Assembly (NCBI RefSeq): GCF_002192415.1
Contig: NZ_CP021780.1
Coordinates: forward strand, 7,626,001-7,690,000
Source: Paenibacillus donghaensis
Lineage (GTDB): Bacteria > Bacillota > Bacilli > Paenibacillales > Paenibacillaceae
Direction: 5' to 3'
Length of the DNA stretch: 64,000 nt
Positions 8,602 to 17,438 of the stretch are shown piece after piece. Position numbers and translations under genes: made by a program. Position 1 is the stretch's first letter, and the number at the start of each line of letters is the position of its first letter. The notes under the pieces are model-generated. The model was given only the letters and a program-made list of their open reading frames with translations. It was not told the origin of the DNA and did no database searches.

Positions 8602-8991
8602 ATGAAACGCGCAGATGTGCTGCTGATTTCGATCGTCCTGATTGCTGCGCTTGCTTTTCTCGCACCGAGATGGTTAGCTGGCGACAGCAACAAGGGTGGG
8701 CCCGACAACAAGCTTGTAGCCAATGTGACGGTGGACGGCAAGCTGTTCCGGACGATTGAACTGACTGAAGAAGAACAAACTATTGAGATCCGCACGGATC
8801 AGGGCTATAACATTCTGAAGGTGTATGATTACGGTGTTGAGATGTATGATGCCGACTGCCCGGATAAAGTATGTTTAGGTTTTGGATTTATTACCTTGCC
8901 CAAGCAGACGATCGTATGTCTGCCGCATCGGGTACTGGTGGAGATTGCGAGTGCGTCGGGGGAGGATGATGTAGATGCCTATGTCCAGTAG
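8602..8991 (+). CDS. eetA: NusG domain II protein, EetA-like
   Basis: This encodes a membrane-anchored extracytoplasmic protein of 129 residues. One N-terminal helix (residues 5-22) is followed by a NusG_II domain (COG5341 type) with the conserved Cys triad C86-PDKV-C91 and C106-LP. In Listeria the EetA protein of this family is required for flavin-based extracellular electron transfer, with EetB, Ndh2, PplA and the Dmk quinone enzymes. All of those have homologues in this window, which is the main basis for the name. GGGAGA precedes the ATG. The gene overlaps eetB by 17 bases. The biochemical role of EetA itself is not established. Confidence 0.8.
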   Translation: MKRADVLLISIVLIAALAFLAPRWLAGDSNKGGPDNKLVANVTVDGKLFRTIELTEEEQTIEIRTDQGYNILKVYDYGVEMYDADCPDKVCLGFGFITLPKQTIVCLPHRVLVEIASASGEDDVDAYVQ

Positions 8992-9538
8992 TGAATCGGC
9001 TACCGTTCTCAAAAGAACGGTAATTATCGCCATCTTCGCTGCAGTTGCCGTAGTGCTGGGACTTATAGAAGCCCAGATTCCACTGGTGGGCATGGGCTTC
9101 ATGCCTGGTGCGAAGCTGGGATTTGCCAACATTATGGTTTTGACCTGCATTTATTTTTTGCGTGGCCGGGATGCGTTAGTCCTGGTTATCCTCAAGACAT
9201 TGCTCACCGCCTTCCTGCTGGGTACCTTCTCCAGCCTGCTGTTCAGCTTGTTAGGTTCCCTGCTGAGCTTCGTGGTTATGTTCCTGCTGTTGAAGCTGTT
9301 CGGCAAGAAATTCAGCCTGATCGGGATCAGCATTGCCGGAGGCCTGGCTCATAATGTGGGACAACTGCTGGGTGCAGCTATGGTGTTTGATTCCGCGAGC
9401 ATTCTGTATTATTTGCCGGTACTGCTGATTAGCGGTGTGGTCACGGGGATTGCCGTTGGTTTTGCGGTCCGTTATTTGGTAGATTCTTTATCCAAAATAT
9501 CATTGTTTGAAGAATTCCTGGACGCCCGGTCACAATAG
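8975..9538 (+). CDS. eetB: Gx transporter family membrane protein, EetB-like
   Basis: This is a polytopic membrane protein of 187 residues with about five to six helices, of the Gx transporter / COG4769 family. Members were once labelled heptaprenyl diphosphate synthase component I and resemble ECF S-components. The N-terminal LGLIEAQIP motif and the GMGFMPGAKLGFAN segment are typical. The gene starts inside eetA and is followed 17 bases later by an ECF ATPase, so it may be the substrate-specific subunit of the dedicated ECF transporter encoded next, or the EET membrane partner EetB. GGGGGAGG lies nine bases before the ATG at 8975. Confidence 0.8.
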   Translation: MPMSSSESATVLKRTVIIAIFAAVAVVLGLIEAQIPLVGMGFMPGAKLGFANIMVLTCIYFLRGRDALVLVILKTLLTAFLLGTFSSLLFSLLGSLLSFVVMFLLLKLFGKKFSLIGISIAGGLAHNVGQLLGAAMVFDSASILYYLPVLLISGVVTGIAVGFAVRYLVDSLSKISLFEEFLDARSQ

Positions 9539-9554
9539 CGGAAGGATGACTAAC

Positions 9555-10412
9555 ATGAATGAATTGCACACACAAGAAGATCACGGGCAAGGAAAGGCGC
9601 AGACGGTAATTGCACTGAATGGAGTATCGTTTGGCTATGATCCCACACAGCCGATTCTGCATGATATCTCGCTTGAGATTCCTCAGGGACAGTGGGTGAG
9701 TGTAGTCGGTCCGAATGGCTGCGGCAAATCAACTCTGGTGAAGCTGCTGAATGCGCTGCTGCCGATTAGTAGCGGAGAGATTGAGATCTGCGGCCTTAAG
9801 CTGATGGAGGCCAATATCGGCAGTATCCGCCAGATCATCGGTATGGTCTTCCAGAATCCGGACAACCAGTTTATCGGGGCAACGGTAGAGGAGGATCTGC
9901 TGTTTGGGCTGGAGGGGATGTGTTTGCCTTACGCCGAGATGGAGCAGCGCCTGCAATTATATAGCCATAGACTGGGGATTGCCTCTCTGATGTCCAAGCA
10001 TCCCGGCGAGCTGTCGGGAGGCCAGAAGCAGCGGGTGGCCATTGCGTCCATTCTTGCTATGGAGCCAGGCATCGTCATCTTTGACGAGGCCTCTTCAATG
10101 TTGGATGAAGGCAGTCGAAATGACCTGCTGGCTATTCTGAAGGGCATGCAGGCGGAAGGGAAATACACGATTCTGATGATTACCCATGATGCCGACGAGA
10201 TTCTGGCCTCCGATCGGGTGCTGGCGCTGCATGGAGGTGGTCTTGCGGCAGATCTGACCCCTGCCGAGCTATTCCAGGACGCCCTATTGCTGGAGAAATG
10301 CCACCTGCGGGATCCTTACACCTGGCAGCTTGCCCGTGAGCTGCGCAGCCTGGGCATTCGGGCAGATGTGCCTGCGAGTGAAAAGGAGCTTATAGAAACG
10401 TTATGGCCGTAG
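9555..10412 (+). CDS. ecfA1: ECF transporter ATPase EcfA1
   Basis: This is a cytoplasmic ABC ATPase of an energy-coupling factor importer. Walker A is GPNGCGKST, the Q-loop FQNPDNQF, the signature LSGGQKQR and Walker B IVIFDEASSMLD, with MITHDADE as H-loop. FQNPDNQ is characteristic of EcfA-type ATPases. The ATG at 9555 is chosen because GGAAGG lies nine bases upstream; the long upstream extension has no such site. It overlaps ecfA2 by 10 bases. The usual housekeeping ecf module lies among ribosomal protein genes; this copy is instead linked to eetAB and probably serves that locus. Confidence 0.88.
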   Translation: MNELHTQEDHGQGKAQTVIALNGVSFGYDPTQPILHDISLEIPQGQWVSVVGPNGCGKSTLVKLLNALLPISSGEIEICGLKLMEANIGSIRQIIGMVFQNPDNQFIGATVEEDLLFGLEGMCLPYAEMEQRLQLYSHRLGIASLMSKHPGELSGGQKQRVAIASILAMEPGIVIFDEASSMLDEGSRNDLLAILKGMQAEGKYTILMITHDADEILASDRVLALHGGGLAADLTPAELFQDALLLEKCHLRDPYTWQLARELRSLGIRADVPASEKELIETLWP

Positions 10413-11302
10413 AACTTCAACAAGTAAGTTATACCTATGCTGACCGGAGCCTATGGAGGCATACCGCGCTTCATAAGCTTGATCTTCATATCAAGCCCGG
10501 CACCATGGTCGGAATCGCCGGAGCTACCGGCTCCGGCAAGTCAACGCTGCTGCAGCTGTTCAACGGTATCCTCAAGCCGACCGAAGGCAAGGTCCGGGTG
10601 TTGGATGTGACCATTCAGGCAGGGGAGAAATCGCCGAAGCTGCTGGGATTGCGCCGCCGGGTGGGGCTGGTGTTCCAATTTCCCGAGCAGCAGATGTTCG
10701 AAGATACGGTGGAGAAGGATTTGATCTTCGGCCCGCAGAACTTCGGGATGAGCCCTGAGGAAGCCAAGCAGCGTGCGGCCCAGGCGATGGAGGATATGGG
10801 TCTTCCGCTGGAGCTGCTGCAGCGGAATCCCTTTCGGCTGAGCGGCGGCCAGATGCGCAAGGCAGCCATTGCCTCCGTGCTCGCGATGGACCCGGAGGTG
10901 CTGGTGCTTGATGAGCCGACGGCCACCCTGGACCCGGTCAGCCGCGGCGAGCTGATTACCCTGCTGGAGCGGCTGTGCCGCGAGCAGGGGCGGACGATCA
11001 TCATCGTAACCCACCGGATGGATGAGCTGCTGCCTTTTGCCGACAGCTGGCTCTTGCTGAAGGATGGAGCGATCACCTTTGAGGGCAGTCCGCAGGCGCT
11101 GGGGCAGGACCCTTCTGTGCTGGAGCGGTGCGGCCTGACTGTGCCGCAATCGCTGCGCTACTGGCATGCTCTTGCCAGCCGCTTCGGTCTGGAGCACGAG
11201 CGGCCCTGCCTGACCGCCGCCAGTCTGGCGGCGCGGATTGCCGCCCTCTCACCGGCAGGAGCCGGCAATTCGGCATCCGCGAGAGAAGAGGGCTGCCGAT
11301 GA
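10403..11302 (+). CDS. ecfA2: ECF transporter ATPase EcfA2
   Basis: This is the second ABC ATPase of the same ECF importer. Walker A GATGSGKST, Q-loop FQFPEQQMFE (the FQFPEQQ form marks EcfA2), signature LSGGQMRK, Walker B VLVLDEPTATLDP and switch VTHRMDE are all intact. It would heterodimerise with the preceding EcfA1 and drive transport through EcfT. Both gene ends overlap their neighbours (10 and 4 bases), indicating translational coupling. Confidence 0.88.
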   Translation: MAVELQQVSYTYADRSLWRHTALHKLDLHIKPGTMVGIAGATGSGKSTLLQLFNGILKPTEGKVRVLDVTIQAGEKSPKLLGLRRRVGLVFQFPEQQMFEDTVEKDLIFGPQNFGMSPEEAKQRAAQAMEDMGLPLELLQRNPFRLSGGQMRKAAIASVLAMDPEVLVLDEPTATLDPVSRGELITLLERLCREQGRTIIIVTHRMDELLPFADSWLLLKDGAITFEGSPQALGQDPSVLERCGLTVPQSLRYWHALASRFGLEHERPCLTAASLAARIAALSPAGAGNSASAREEGCR

Positions 11303-12090
11303 ATGAGAAGCTGGTGATTGGCCGCGTCATTGAAACCGGCTCCTGGGTTCATAAGCTGGATGCCAGGGGCAAAATTATCGGCATGCTGTTCTATGTCGCC
11401 GTGATTCTAATGTCCCGCACTTGGCCGGACATGGCGCTGCTGGCGCTTTTCTCTGTGACGGTTATGGCATCCACCCGGATTCCGCTGAAATATTTCCTCA
11501 AAGCGGCAAAACCCTTGCGGTATCTGATGCTGTTTATCTTCATCGTCCAGCTGCTGTCTGTGAAGGAGGGGGCGGTCTGGCTGTCTCTGGGTTCGCTTAA
11601 TCTGTATGAGGGCGGTCTGCGGCTGGGGGCCTTCTCGGTCATCCGGATGTTCTTTCTAATCACTTTTACCGCGCTGCTGACTTTCACAACTACGCCTGGC
11701 AAGCTCAATCAAGGCCTGGAGGGCATTCTTGCACCCTTCAAGAAGTTGGGTCTGTCGCCGGATCGGATCACGCTGATGATCAGCATTGCCCTGCGCTTCA
11801 TTCCAACCATTCTCGAAGAAGCGCAGACGATTATGAAGGCCCAAGCCTCGCGGGGGGCTGATCTGCAGGAGCTGCCGCTGAAGGAGAAGGGAAGGCTGCT
11901 GGTTTCCTTGCTGGTCCCGGTGATTGCCGGTGCCTTCCGGCGGGCGCAGGACCTGGTCTACTCCATGGAAGCCCGCGGCTTCCGCATGGATGCTCCGCGC
12001 AGCCGGTATCATACTCCGAAATGGGGCGGGACGGATACTGTTTTTATCTGCCTGTTCGTGGGGATAGGTATCGCTGTAGCGTTATTATAA
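11299..12090 (+). CDS. ecfT: ECF transporter transmembrane subunit EcfT
   Basis: This is an integral membrane scaffold subunit of the ECF importer (263 residues). Two coupling motifs with the family's A-x-RG pattern are visible, QASRGADLQ and MEARGFRMD, on the helices that dock with the ATPases. The ATG at 11299 overlaps the ecfA2 stop (ATGA); longer upstream extensions are GC-rich read-through of ecfA2. The S-component is presumably eetB or one encoded elsewhere. A flavin or quinone-related substrate is a guess from context. Confidence 0.85.
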   Translation: MNEKLVIGRVIETGSWVHKLDARGKIIGMLFYVAVILMSRTWPDMALLALFSVTVMASTRIPLKYFLKAAKPLRYLMLFIFIVQLLSVKEGAVWLSLGSLNLYEGGLRLGAFSVIRMFFLITFTALLTFTTTPGKLNQGLEGILAPFKKLGLSPDRITLMISIALRFIPTILEEAQTIMKAQASRGADLQELPLKEKGRLLVSLLVPVIAGAFRRAQDLVYSMEARGFRMDAPRSRYHTPKWGGTDTVFICLFVGIGIAVALL

Positions 12091-12128
12091 AAGGTACTCA
12101 AGTTGTAATTTAGTAGGGGGAAACAGTA

Positions 12129-14054
12129 ATGGCACGTTATTTTAATGGTAAAGAGGTTGAATTGCTCGCTCCGGCGGGGACATTTGAAATCTTCAAAGAA
12201 GTGATTGCTTCCGGTTGTGATGCGGTCTATTTCGGCGGTCCGGTGCTAAATATGCGGATGATGCGCAAGGGTTACAACCTTTCTCATGAGGAAATTGTCC
12301 AGGCCCTAGATATAGCTCATCGGCTGGACAAAAAGGTATATATCACCGTCAACAACCTCTTCAGCGAAGAGGATGTGGAAGAAGCCAAGGAATATCTGCG
12401 TTTCCTGGACGGGGTGCGTCCGGATGCGCTGATTGTGCAGGATATGGCTGTACTGGAGCTGATCCGTGAGCTGGATCTCACCCTGTCTGTGCATGCTTCG
12501 GTGATGATGAACGTGCACAACCTGGAGATGATTCATGCGCTTGGGGAGCTTGGCGTCAGCCGGGTAGTCACCTCGCGTGAAATGGATCTGCAGACTGCGA
12601 AGCTGCTGGGACAGCGCAGCGGCATGGAGCTGGAATATTTCATTCATGGGGATATGTGCTCGGTGCACGGGGCGAATTGCTACTTCAGCTCCCAGGTCTT
12701 CGGCATGAGCAGCAACCGGGGCAAATGTATGAAGCCTTGCCGCTGGGATTACCGGATCAAGAAGGACGGGTATGTCTTCCCAGCCGAATATCCGCTGGCT
12801 GTCAAAGATATGTCTATGTATGAGCATCTGCCTGAGCTGATTGAGTCGGGAATTACCTCATTCAAAATCGAAGGCCGGATGCGGGATAAAGAATTTATTG
12901 TATCACTGGTGAACAGCTACGGCGCTGCAATTGACCGTTACATCGCAGACCCGATCGGATTCGATCGTACAGTGGATTCCAAGGCCTTGTACCGCAGCCG
13001 GAAACGCGATTTCTCCACAGCGTATGCTTTTGGCAAACCGGGATTGTCCAATATTAACCGCCGTTATGAGGGGACAGGCAAATTCTACAGTACAGGCAAG
13101 GTATTCAGTACACCGACCGCAGAGCGGGAGCTATCAGAGCAGCGTGTGGCGGAACTGCGGGAACGGCTGTCACGGGACAGACGTGTAGGGCAGCATAAGC
13201 CGGAGCTTGCCGTACGTGTGAACAACATGGAGCAGGCGCGACTGGTGCTGGAGCTGGGCGTGGAGAATCTGTATCTGCCAGGCGATGTGTTTGAGCCGGA
13301 CCGTCCGTTCTCGAAGGCGGATATTCAGGAGCTGGGTGAGCGTAAGGGCGAGACCAAACTGTACCTTGGCATGCCGCGGATGATGACAGAGCTGCATTTT
13401 GACCAATATGATCAGCTGCTGAGCGGAGAACGCCTGCCGATTGACGGACTGCTGGTGACCAATCTGGGGGCAATCCGCCGCTATAGAACCTCGGGATATC
13501 CGATGATAGGCGATGCCAGCCTTAACGTATACAACCATCTTTCAGCTGCACTCTATACAGGCCTGGGAGTAGAGCGGCTTACAGTATCACCGGAAATGAC
13601 GATGGAGCACTTTGCCGAGTTCACCGCCCATTATGACGGTCCGCTGGAGGTTGTTGTTCATGGCACACCAGCGCTGATGTACATGGAGCATGACCTGTAT
13701 GAGAACACCGAAGTGATGGAGCCGATTGCCGAAGAGGACAACCTGTATGCTCCGAGAGGAGTGCTGGTACTGAAGACCGACAAAGGTGAGAATCCCGTAT
13801 ACCGTGACCAGCATGGCCGCTGCCATCTGCTGTTTGCCAAGGAGTTATGCTTCCTGCCGATGCTGGGAGAGATGAGTGGGCGGGGGATATCCAGCTTCCG
13901 GATTGAAGCGGCTACCTATACCGTGGATCAGCTGGAACAGATCATCAAAGCGTATCAGCACAAGCTGGACGGTGGTGCGGAAGAGAAAGACCTGCTGGGT
14001 GGAATGAAACCTCTGTACGCAGGATATACGCTGGGCGCATTGCAATTCAATTAA
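12129..14054 (+). CDS. U32 family protein
   Basis: This is a 641-residue member of the U32 'peptidase' family. The N-terminal barrel starts ELLAPAGTFEIFKE and carries the U32 signature region with clustered Cys residues (EYFIHGDMCSVHGANC, then CMKPCRW), which in characterised relatives bind a 4Fe-4S cluster. Related proteins act in prephenate-dependent RNA hydroxylation (TrhP/RlhA) and O2-independent ubiquinone hydroxylation (UbiU/UbiV). The length suggests an additional C-terminal domain. It sits between the ECF/eet genes and a UbiA prenyltransferase, so a role in quinone or RNA modification under low oxygen is possible but inferred. A GTAGGGGG ribosome binding site precedes the ATG. Confidence 0.8.
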   Translation: MARYFNGKEVELLAPAGTFEIFKEVIASGCDAVYFGGPVLNMRMMRKGYNLSHEEIVQALDIAHRLDKKVYITVNNLFSEEDVEEAKEYLRFLDGVRPDALIVQDMAVLELIRELDLTLSVHASVMMNVHNLEMIHALGELGVSRVVTSREMDLQTAKLLGQRSGMELEYFIHGDMCSVHGANCYFSSQVFGMSSNRGKCMKPCRWDYRIKKDGYVFPAEYPLAVKDMSMYEHLPELIESGITSFKIEGRMRDKEFIVSLVNSYGAAIDRYIADPIGFDRTVDSKALYRSRKRDFSTAYAFGKPGLSNINRRYEGTGKFYSTGKVFSTPTAERELSEQRVAELRERLSRDRRVGQHKPELAVRVNNMEQARLVLELGVENLYLPGDVFEPDRPFSKADIQELGERKGETKLYLGMPRMMTELHFDQYDQLLSGERLPIDGLLVTNLGAIRRYRTSGYPMIGDASLNVYNHLSAALYTGLGVERLTVSPEMTMEHFAEFTAHYDGPLEVVVHGTPALMYMEHDLYENTEVMEPIAEEDNLYAPRGVLVLKTDKGENPVYRDQHGRCHLLFAKELCFLPMLGEMSGRGISSFRIEAATYTVDQLEQIIKAYQHKLDGGAEEKDLLGGMKPLYAGYTLGALQFN

Positions 14055-14193
14055 TTAAATTTTAAATATATACGCGACTTGAAAAAGGATATTTTTACGC
14101 GATACTAAGTTATTATTTTCACAATCCATCAGACTCTATCCAAGATATAACCATCAGGTTTATGATGGAAGCAAGGAAAGTGAGGCATTCTAC

Positions 14194-15495
14194 ATGAAAA
14201 CTGAACTCTTTATCGGGCGCACGCAGGTTGAGGCGAAGCGGCAGCAATATTTCTATCCTTGTACACAGCATTTCTACCGCAATTCTCCCCAGCTGGTGCG
14301 CGGCTCCATGCAATATGTATATGATGAGCTGGGAAAAGAGTACACCGACTTCTTCGCCGGTGTCTCCGTGGTCGCCTGCGGTCACTGCAATCCGGCTATT
14401 ACCTCGCGGACAATCGCGCAGCTGCAGCAGCTGCAGCATACCACAACCGTCTATCTGACCCAGCCTGCCGTAGATCTGGCAGAGCGGCTGGAAGAGGTGC
14501 TGCCGGGTGATCTGCGACGGACCTTTTTCGTAAACAGCGGCTCTGAGGCCAATGAAGGCGCGCTGCTGCTGGCCCGGATGCATACCGGCCGCAAAGGCTT
14601 CATTGCCCTGGAGAGCGGTCTGCACGGACGGACCAATCTGACCATGAGCGTAACCGGCCTGCCGATGTGGCGGACCGATAAATATCTGGATAAGGACGTG
14701 GTGTTTATCCCGCGGCCGTACCAGGAGGATCTAAGCCTGGAGGAAGCAGCTTCCTTGTCGCTGGAATCACTGGAGCGGGTGCTTGAAGAGAAGGGCCATA
14801 CGATCGCAGCCATGATTGTAGAGCCGATCCAGGGCAATGGCGGAATGATTATGCCTGCGCCGGATTACTTCCGGCAGGTCAAGGTGCTGCTGGAAAGATA
14901 CGGCGTGCTGCTGATTGCCGATGAGATTCAGACCGGCTTCGGCCGGACCGGCCGGATGTTCGCCATGGAGCATTACGGCGTGACCGCCGATATCGTCAGC
15001 ATGGCCAAAGCGCTGGGCAATGGGGTACCGGTAGCGGCCTTTGCCACCACGGACGAGATTGCGCTCTCGCTGAACCGGCCTTCCGCTTCGACCTTTGGTG
15101 GCAATCCCGTATCAGCGGCCACAGCACTGGCTGTGCTGGATTATATCCGCGATCAGCAGCTGCCGGAACGGGCAGCACAGCTCGGAGAGCGACTGAAAGC
15201 CGGACTGCTGGAACTTCAGCAGCGTTATCCGGCAGTAATCTCCCATGTGCGCGGAACGGGTCTGATGCTGGGTGCCGAGCTGTCCGGGGCGTCCGCTGAT
15301 CAAGCGGCTCAGCTCACGGACCGGGTGCTGGAAGCGATGAAGGATCACGGATACCTGATCGGCAAAAACGGAATAGGACGCAACGTGCTGGCCTTCCAGC
15401 CTCCTCTGATCATTACGGAAGCCGATATTGACGGTATGCTGGGCGTACTGGATTCGGTTCTGGCGGAGGAGGACAAGACAGATGGTCCTCTATAA
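14194..15495 (+). CDS. Class III PLP-dependent aminotransferase
   Basis: This is a 433-residue fold-type I, class III aminotransferase resembling alanine-glyoxylate (AGXT2) and acetylornithine transaminases. Visible are NSGSEANEGA (phosphate binding), a HGRTN segment, the DEIQTGFGRTG region with the PLP-contacting Asp, and the Schiff-base Lys in SMAKALGNG. The amino donor and acceptor cannot be told from the sequence. A 140-base gap separates it from the U32 gene, and its 3' end overlaps the UbiA gene by 14 bases, so it is coupled to quinone biosynthesis. Confidence 0.85.
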   Translation: MKTELFIGRTQVEAKRQQYFYPCTQHFYRNSPQLVRGSMQYVYDELGKEYTDFFAGVSVVACGHCNPAITSRTIAQLQQLQHTTTVYLTQPAVDLAERLEEVLPGDLRRTFFVNSGSEANEGALLLARMHTGRKGFIALESGLHGRTNLTMSVTGLPMWRTDKYLDKDVVFIPRPYQEDLSLEEAASLSLESLERVLEEKGHTIAAMIVEPIQGNGGMIMPAPDYFRQVKVLLERYGVLLIADEIQTGFGRTGRMFAMEHYGVTADIVSMAKALGNGVPVAAFATTDEIALSLNRPSASTFGGNPVSAATALAVLDYIRDQQLPERAAQLGERLKAGLLELQQRYPAVISHVRGTGLMLGAELSGASADQAAQLTDRVLEAMKDHGYLIGKNGIGRNVLAFQPPLIITEADIDGMLGVLDSVLAEEDKTDGPL

Positions 15496-16363
15496 TGTGT
15501 TCAAGCAAGCTGCCCTGAAGCTAAAAATGTTCAGCGAGCTGGTGATGTTCTCCCATACTTTATTCTCTTTACCCTTTGCTATCATCTCTATGGTATGGGC
15601 AGCCGGTGGCTGGCCTTCAGGCCATGTGATGCTCTGGGGTCTAATCGCGCTGATTGGGGCGCGCAATGGGGCCAATGCCTTCAATCGCCTGGCCGACCGT
15701 ACCTTCGACCGGCTGAACCCGCGCACGGCACACCGCCACCTGCCGCAGCACCTGCTTGCGGAGAAAGAAGTGGTGCTGTTCGTTATCATCAACTATGCCA
15801 TTTTCATTGTGGCTTCAGGGATGCTGAATCTGCTCTGTCTGCTGCTCTCACCGGTAGCGATTGCACTGATCTCCAGTTATTCCTATACGAAACGGTTTAC
15901 TTTTCTCAGCCATCTGTATCTGGGCTTTGTGATTGCTTCTGCACCGATTGGGGCATGGTTCGCCGTTACAGGCAATATCGCCTTCACGCCGTTTGTGATT
16001 GGTACGGTAGTGATGCTCTGGATCGCCGGCTTCGATATTATTTACGGCACCCAGGATATTGAATTCGACCGCCGTCATGGCCTCTGGTCGATCCCGAGCT
16101 TCTTCGGACTGGAGAATGCGCTGCGGATTGCCAAAGGACTGCATTTCATCATGGTTATGCTGCTGCTGTTCCTGTACCTCTGGCGCGATTTGGGCTGGAT
16201 CTATCTTGTGGGCATCGGAATCGCGACGTTGCTTCTGATGACCGAACACAAGATCATCAAGCCTGCCAACCGGCGGATGATGAAGGTAGCCTCCTATAAT
16301 CTCAATCAGGTGATCAGCATGGTTATCTTGCTCTGTACGCTGCTGGATTATTTCTATCTATAA
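15482..16363 (+). CDS. UbiA-family polyprenyltransferase (DmkA/MqnP-like)
   Basis: This is an integral membrane aromatic prenyltransferase (293 residues, about eight helices) attaching a polyprenyl chain to a quinone precursor. The first Asp-rich motif is N68-RLA-D72-RTF-D76, and the second is in YGTQDIEFDRRHGLWSIP. The TAHRHLP segment resembles TIGR01475-type enzymes, including futalosine-pathway MqnP. In Listeria the EET locus carries a prenyltransferase, DmkA, that makes demethylmenaquinone; by context this is its counterpart. The ATG at 15482 is preceded by GGAGGAGG inside the aminotransferase gene; longer upstream readings are in the wrong frame for that gene. Confidence 0.82.
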   Translation: MVLYNVFKQAALKLKMFSELVMFSHTLFSLPFAIISMVWAAGGWPSGHVMLWGLIALIGARNGANAFNRLADRTFDRLNPRTAHRHLPQHLLAEKEVVLFVIINYAIFIVASGMLNLLCLLLSPVAIALISSYSYTKRFTFLSHLYLGFVIASAPIGAWFAVTGNIAFTPFVIGTVVMLWIAGFDIIYGTQDIEFDRRHGLWSIPSFFGLENALRIAKGLHFIMVMLLLFLYLWRDLGWIYLVGIGIATLLLMTEHKIIKPANRRMMKVASYNLNQVISMVILLCTLLDYFYL

Positions 16364-16463
16364 CTGCAGCATGATTGATCTAAGACATTAAAGTGATATT
16401 TCATATGGTTATATCTCCTAGCTTGTGGAATAATATTGAAAATACAAGCGGAAGGTGAGTGAT

Positions 16464-16628
16464 TTGAGTTACAAATGGATCATTAGGCTGCTTATTGTTC
16501 TAAATGTGGTAAGTTTAGGAGCCATAATCAAATCAGGCACCGAAATAGTAGAGCTGTCTGCGTTCTTTACGACGATGATAGCTTCCTTATGGCTCCTGAA
16601 TCAACAACGTAACAGAGCTTTGAAATAA
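16464..16628 (+). CDS. Small two-helix membrane protein (54 aa)
   Basis: A short ORF with start TTG (16464), preceded by GGAAGGTGA at a five-base spacing. Two hydrophobic stretches (IIRLLIVLNVVSLGAII and AFFTTMIASLWLL) are separated by a short polar loop, with a basic C-terminus (NQQRNRALK). It lies 100 bases after the UbiA gene and ends before a strong terminator, so it may be the last gene of the eet plus arm. The family is not recognised. Confidence 0.5.
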   Translation: MSYKWIIRLLIVLNVVSLGAIIKSGTEIVELSAFFTTMIASLWLLNQQRNRALK

Positions 16629-16650
16629 GCAGAGTGTTCACCACAAGAGA

Positions 16651-16698
16651 CTGTCCCGTAAAGCCGTGAAATGGCCGCTGGGACAGCCTTGGTTTTTT
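16651..16698 (+). terminator. Intrinsic terminator closing the eet plus arm
   Basis: CTGTCCC (16651-16657) pairs with GGGACAG (16680-16686); a GGTTTTTTGG tract follows. Confidence 0.7.
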
Positions 16699-16852
16699 GG
16701 AGGGGACAGACTTGGGGCACTTTGTGTGGACGCTGCGCGAACGAACCGTCGTTCCAATCGCTGTCCGTCAGACCCAGGTGACCGCTCCGCTGTTCCACAA
16801 TCGCTTTCGTTCTCTCCGCGCTTTTGGGTGGACCAAGTTCCTAATCGAACCG

Positions 16853-16908
16853 AGAAAATAAATCAGCGCTTCTCCATTTATTGGAGAAGCGCTGATTTAT
16901 TTTCTTTT
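16853..16908. terminator. Bidirectional hairpin/terminator
   Basis: About 23-base perfect arms (GAAAATAAATCAGCGCTTCT and its complement) around a short loop, with A-rich and T-rich flanks on the two sides. It can end transcription in either direction. Confidence 0.7.
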
Positions 16909-16933
16909 GTATTTTTCGAGTAAATATAGAACG

Positions 16934-17020
16934 TGAACTTAAGAATGAAGCAGCGGAGTTGGCATAAAGCCAAGTGTATAAGGCATTCTGCCAACTCCTG
17001 ATGTAACATTCTTAAGTTCA
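16934..17020. repeat. Nested inverted repeat of unknown nature
   Basis: GAACTTAAGAATG (16934-16946) and its exact complement near 17008-17020 enclose GGAGTTGGC and GCCAACTCC. The outer flanks are also partly complementary. It may be a MITE remnant or a structured RNA. No gene is seen in it. Confidence 0.55.
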
Positions 17021-17040
17021 TCTTATATAGATGCATTTTT

Positions 17041-17286
17041 GGTTACTACTTAGGTCCCACTGAAGGATGTAGAATGCTACACTAGAGCTTTCAGAGAAAT
17101 TAGATGCGAAGGTGCATCTAATTTCAGCTGGAATGCCTGTTATCGGGCAAATAAGTGCGAATCTGCAACTATTTTCGAGTAAAACGTTTGTTTAACGCTC
17201 AGAATCCGAAATTAGGTGTGTTTTCGCACTTATTTGCTCTAAAACGGAAAAAAACGGCAAATTAGATGCAGATTCGCAACTAATTC
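17041..17286 (+). repeat. Dispersed repeat family B, copy B2
   Basis: Begins GGTTACTACTTAGG and contains four TTAGATGC...GCAACTAA-type units and the AAAACGGAAAAAAACGG linker, in the same order as copy B1. Confidence 0.78.
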
Positions 17287-17307
17287 AGTAGATTGGATGA
17301 ATATTTT

Positions 17308-17404
17308 AAAATATAAGAATTTATATGCTTCGCGCTATAAATTATCCTTCTATTTCTCGCAGTAACGGATGCCGCCTCTTGCAGAGGACGGTGAAGCCGT
17401 TTCT
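17308..17404 (+). repeat. Dispersed hairpin repeat family A, copy A2
   Basis: AAAATATAAGAATTTATATG, then ATCCTTCTATTTCTCGC, then a hairpin from ACGGATGCCGCCTC to GAAGCCGTT. It lies just beyond the 3' end of the minus-strand prenyl synthase gene. Confidence 0.72.
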
Positions 17405-17438
17405 ACTTGCTTATGGGCCAAGGCCCATTTCGCCGCGC

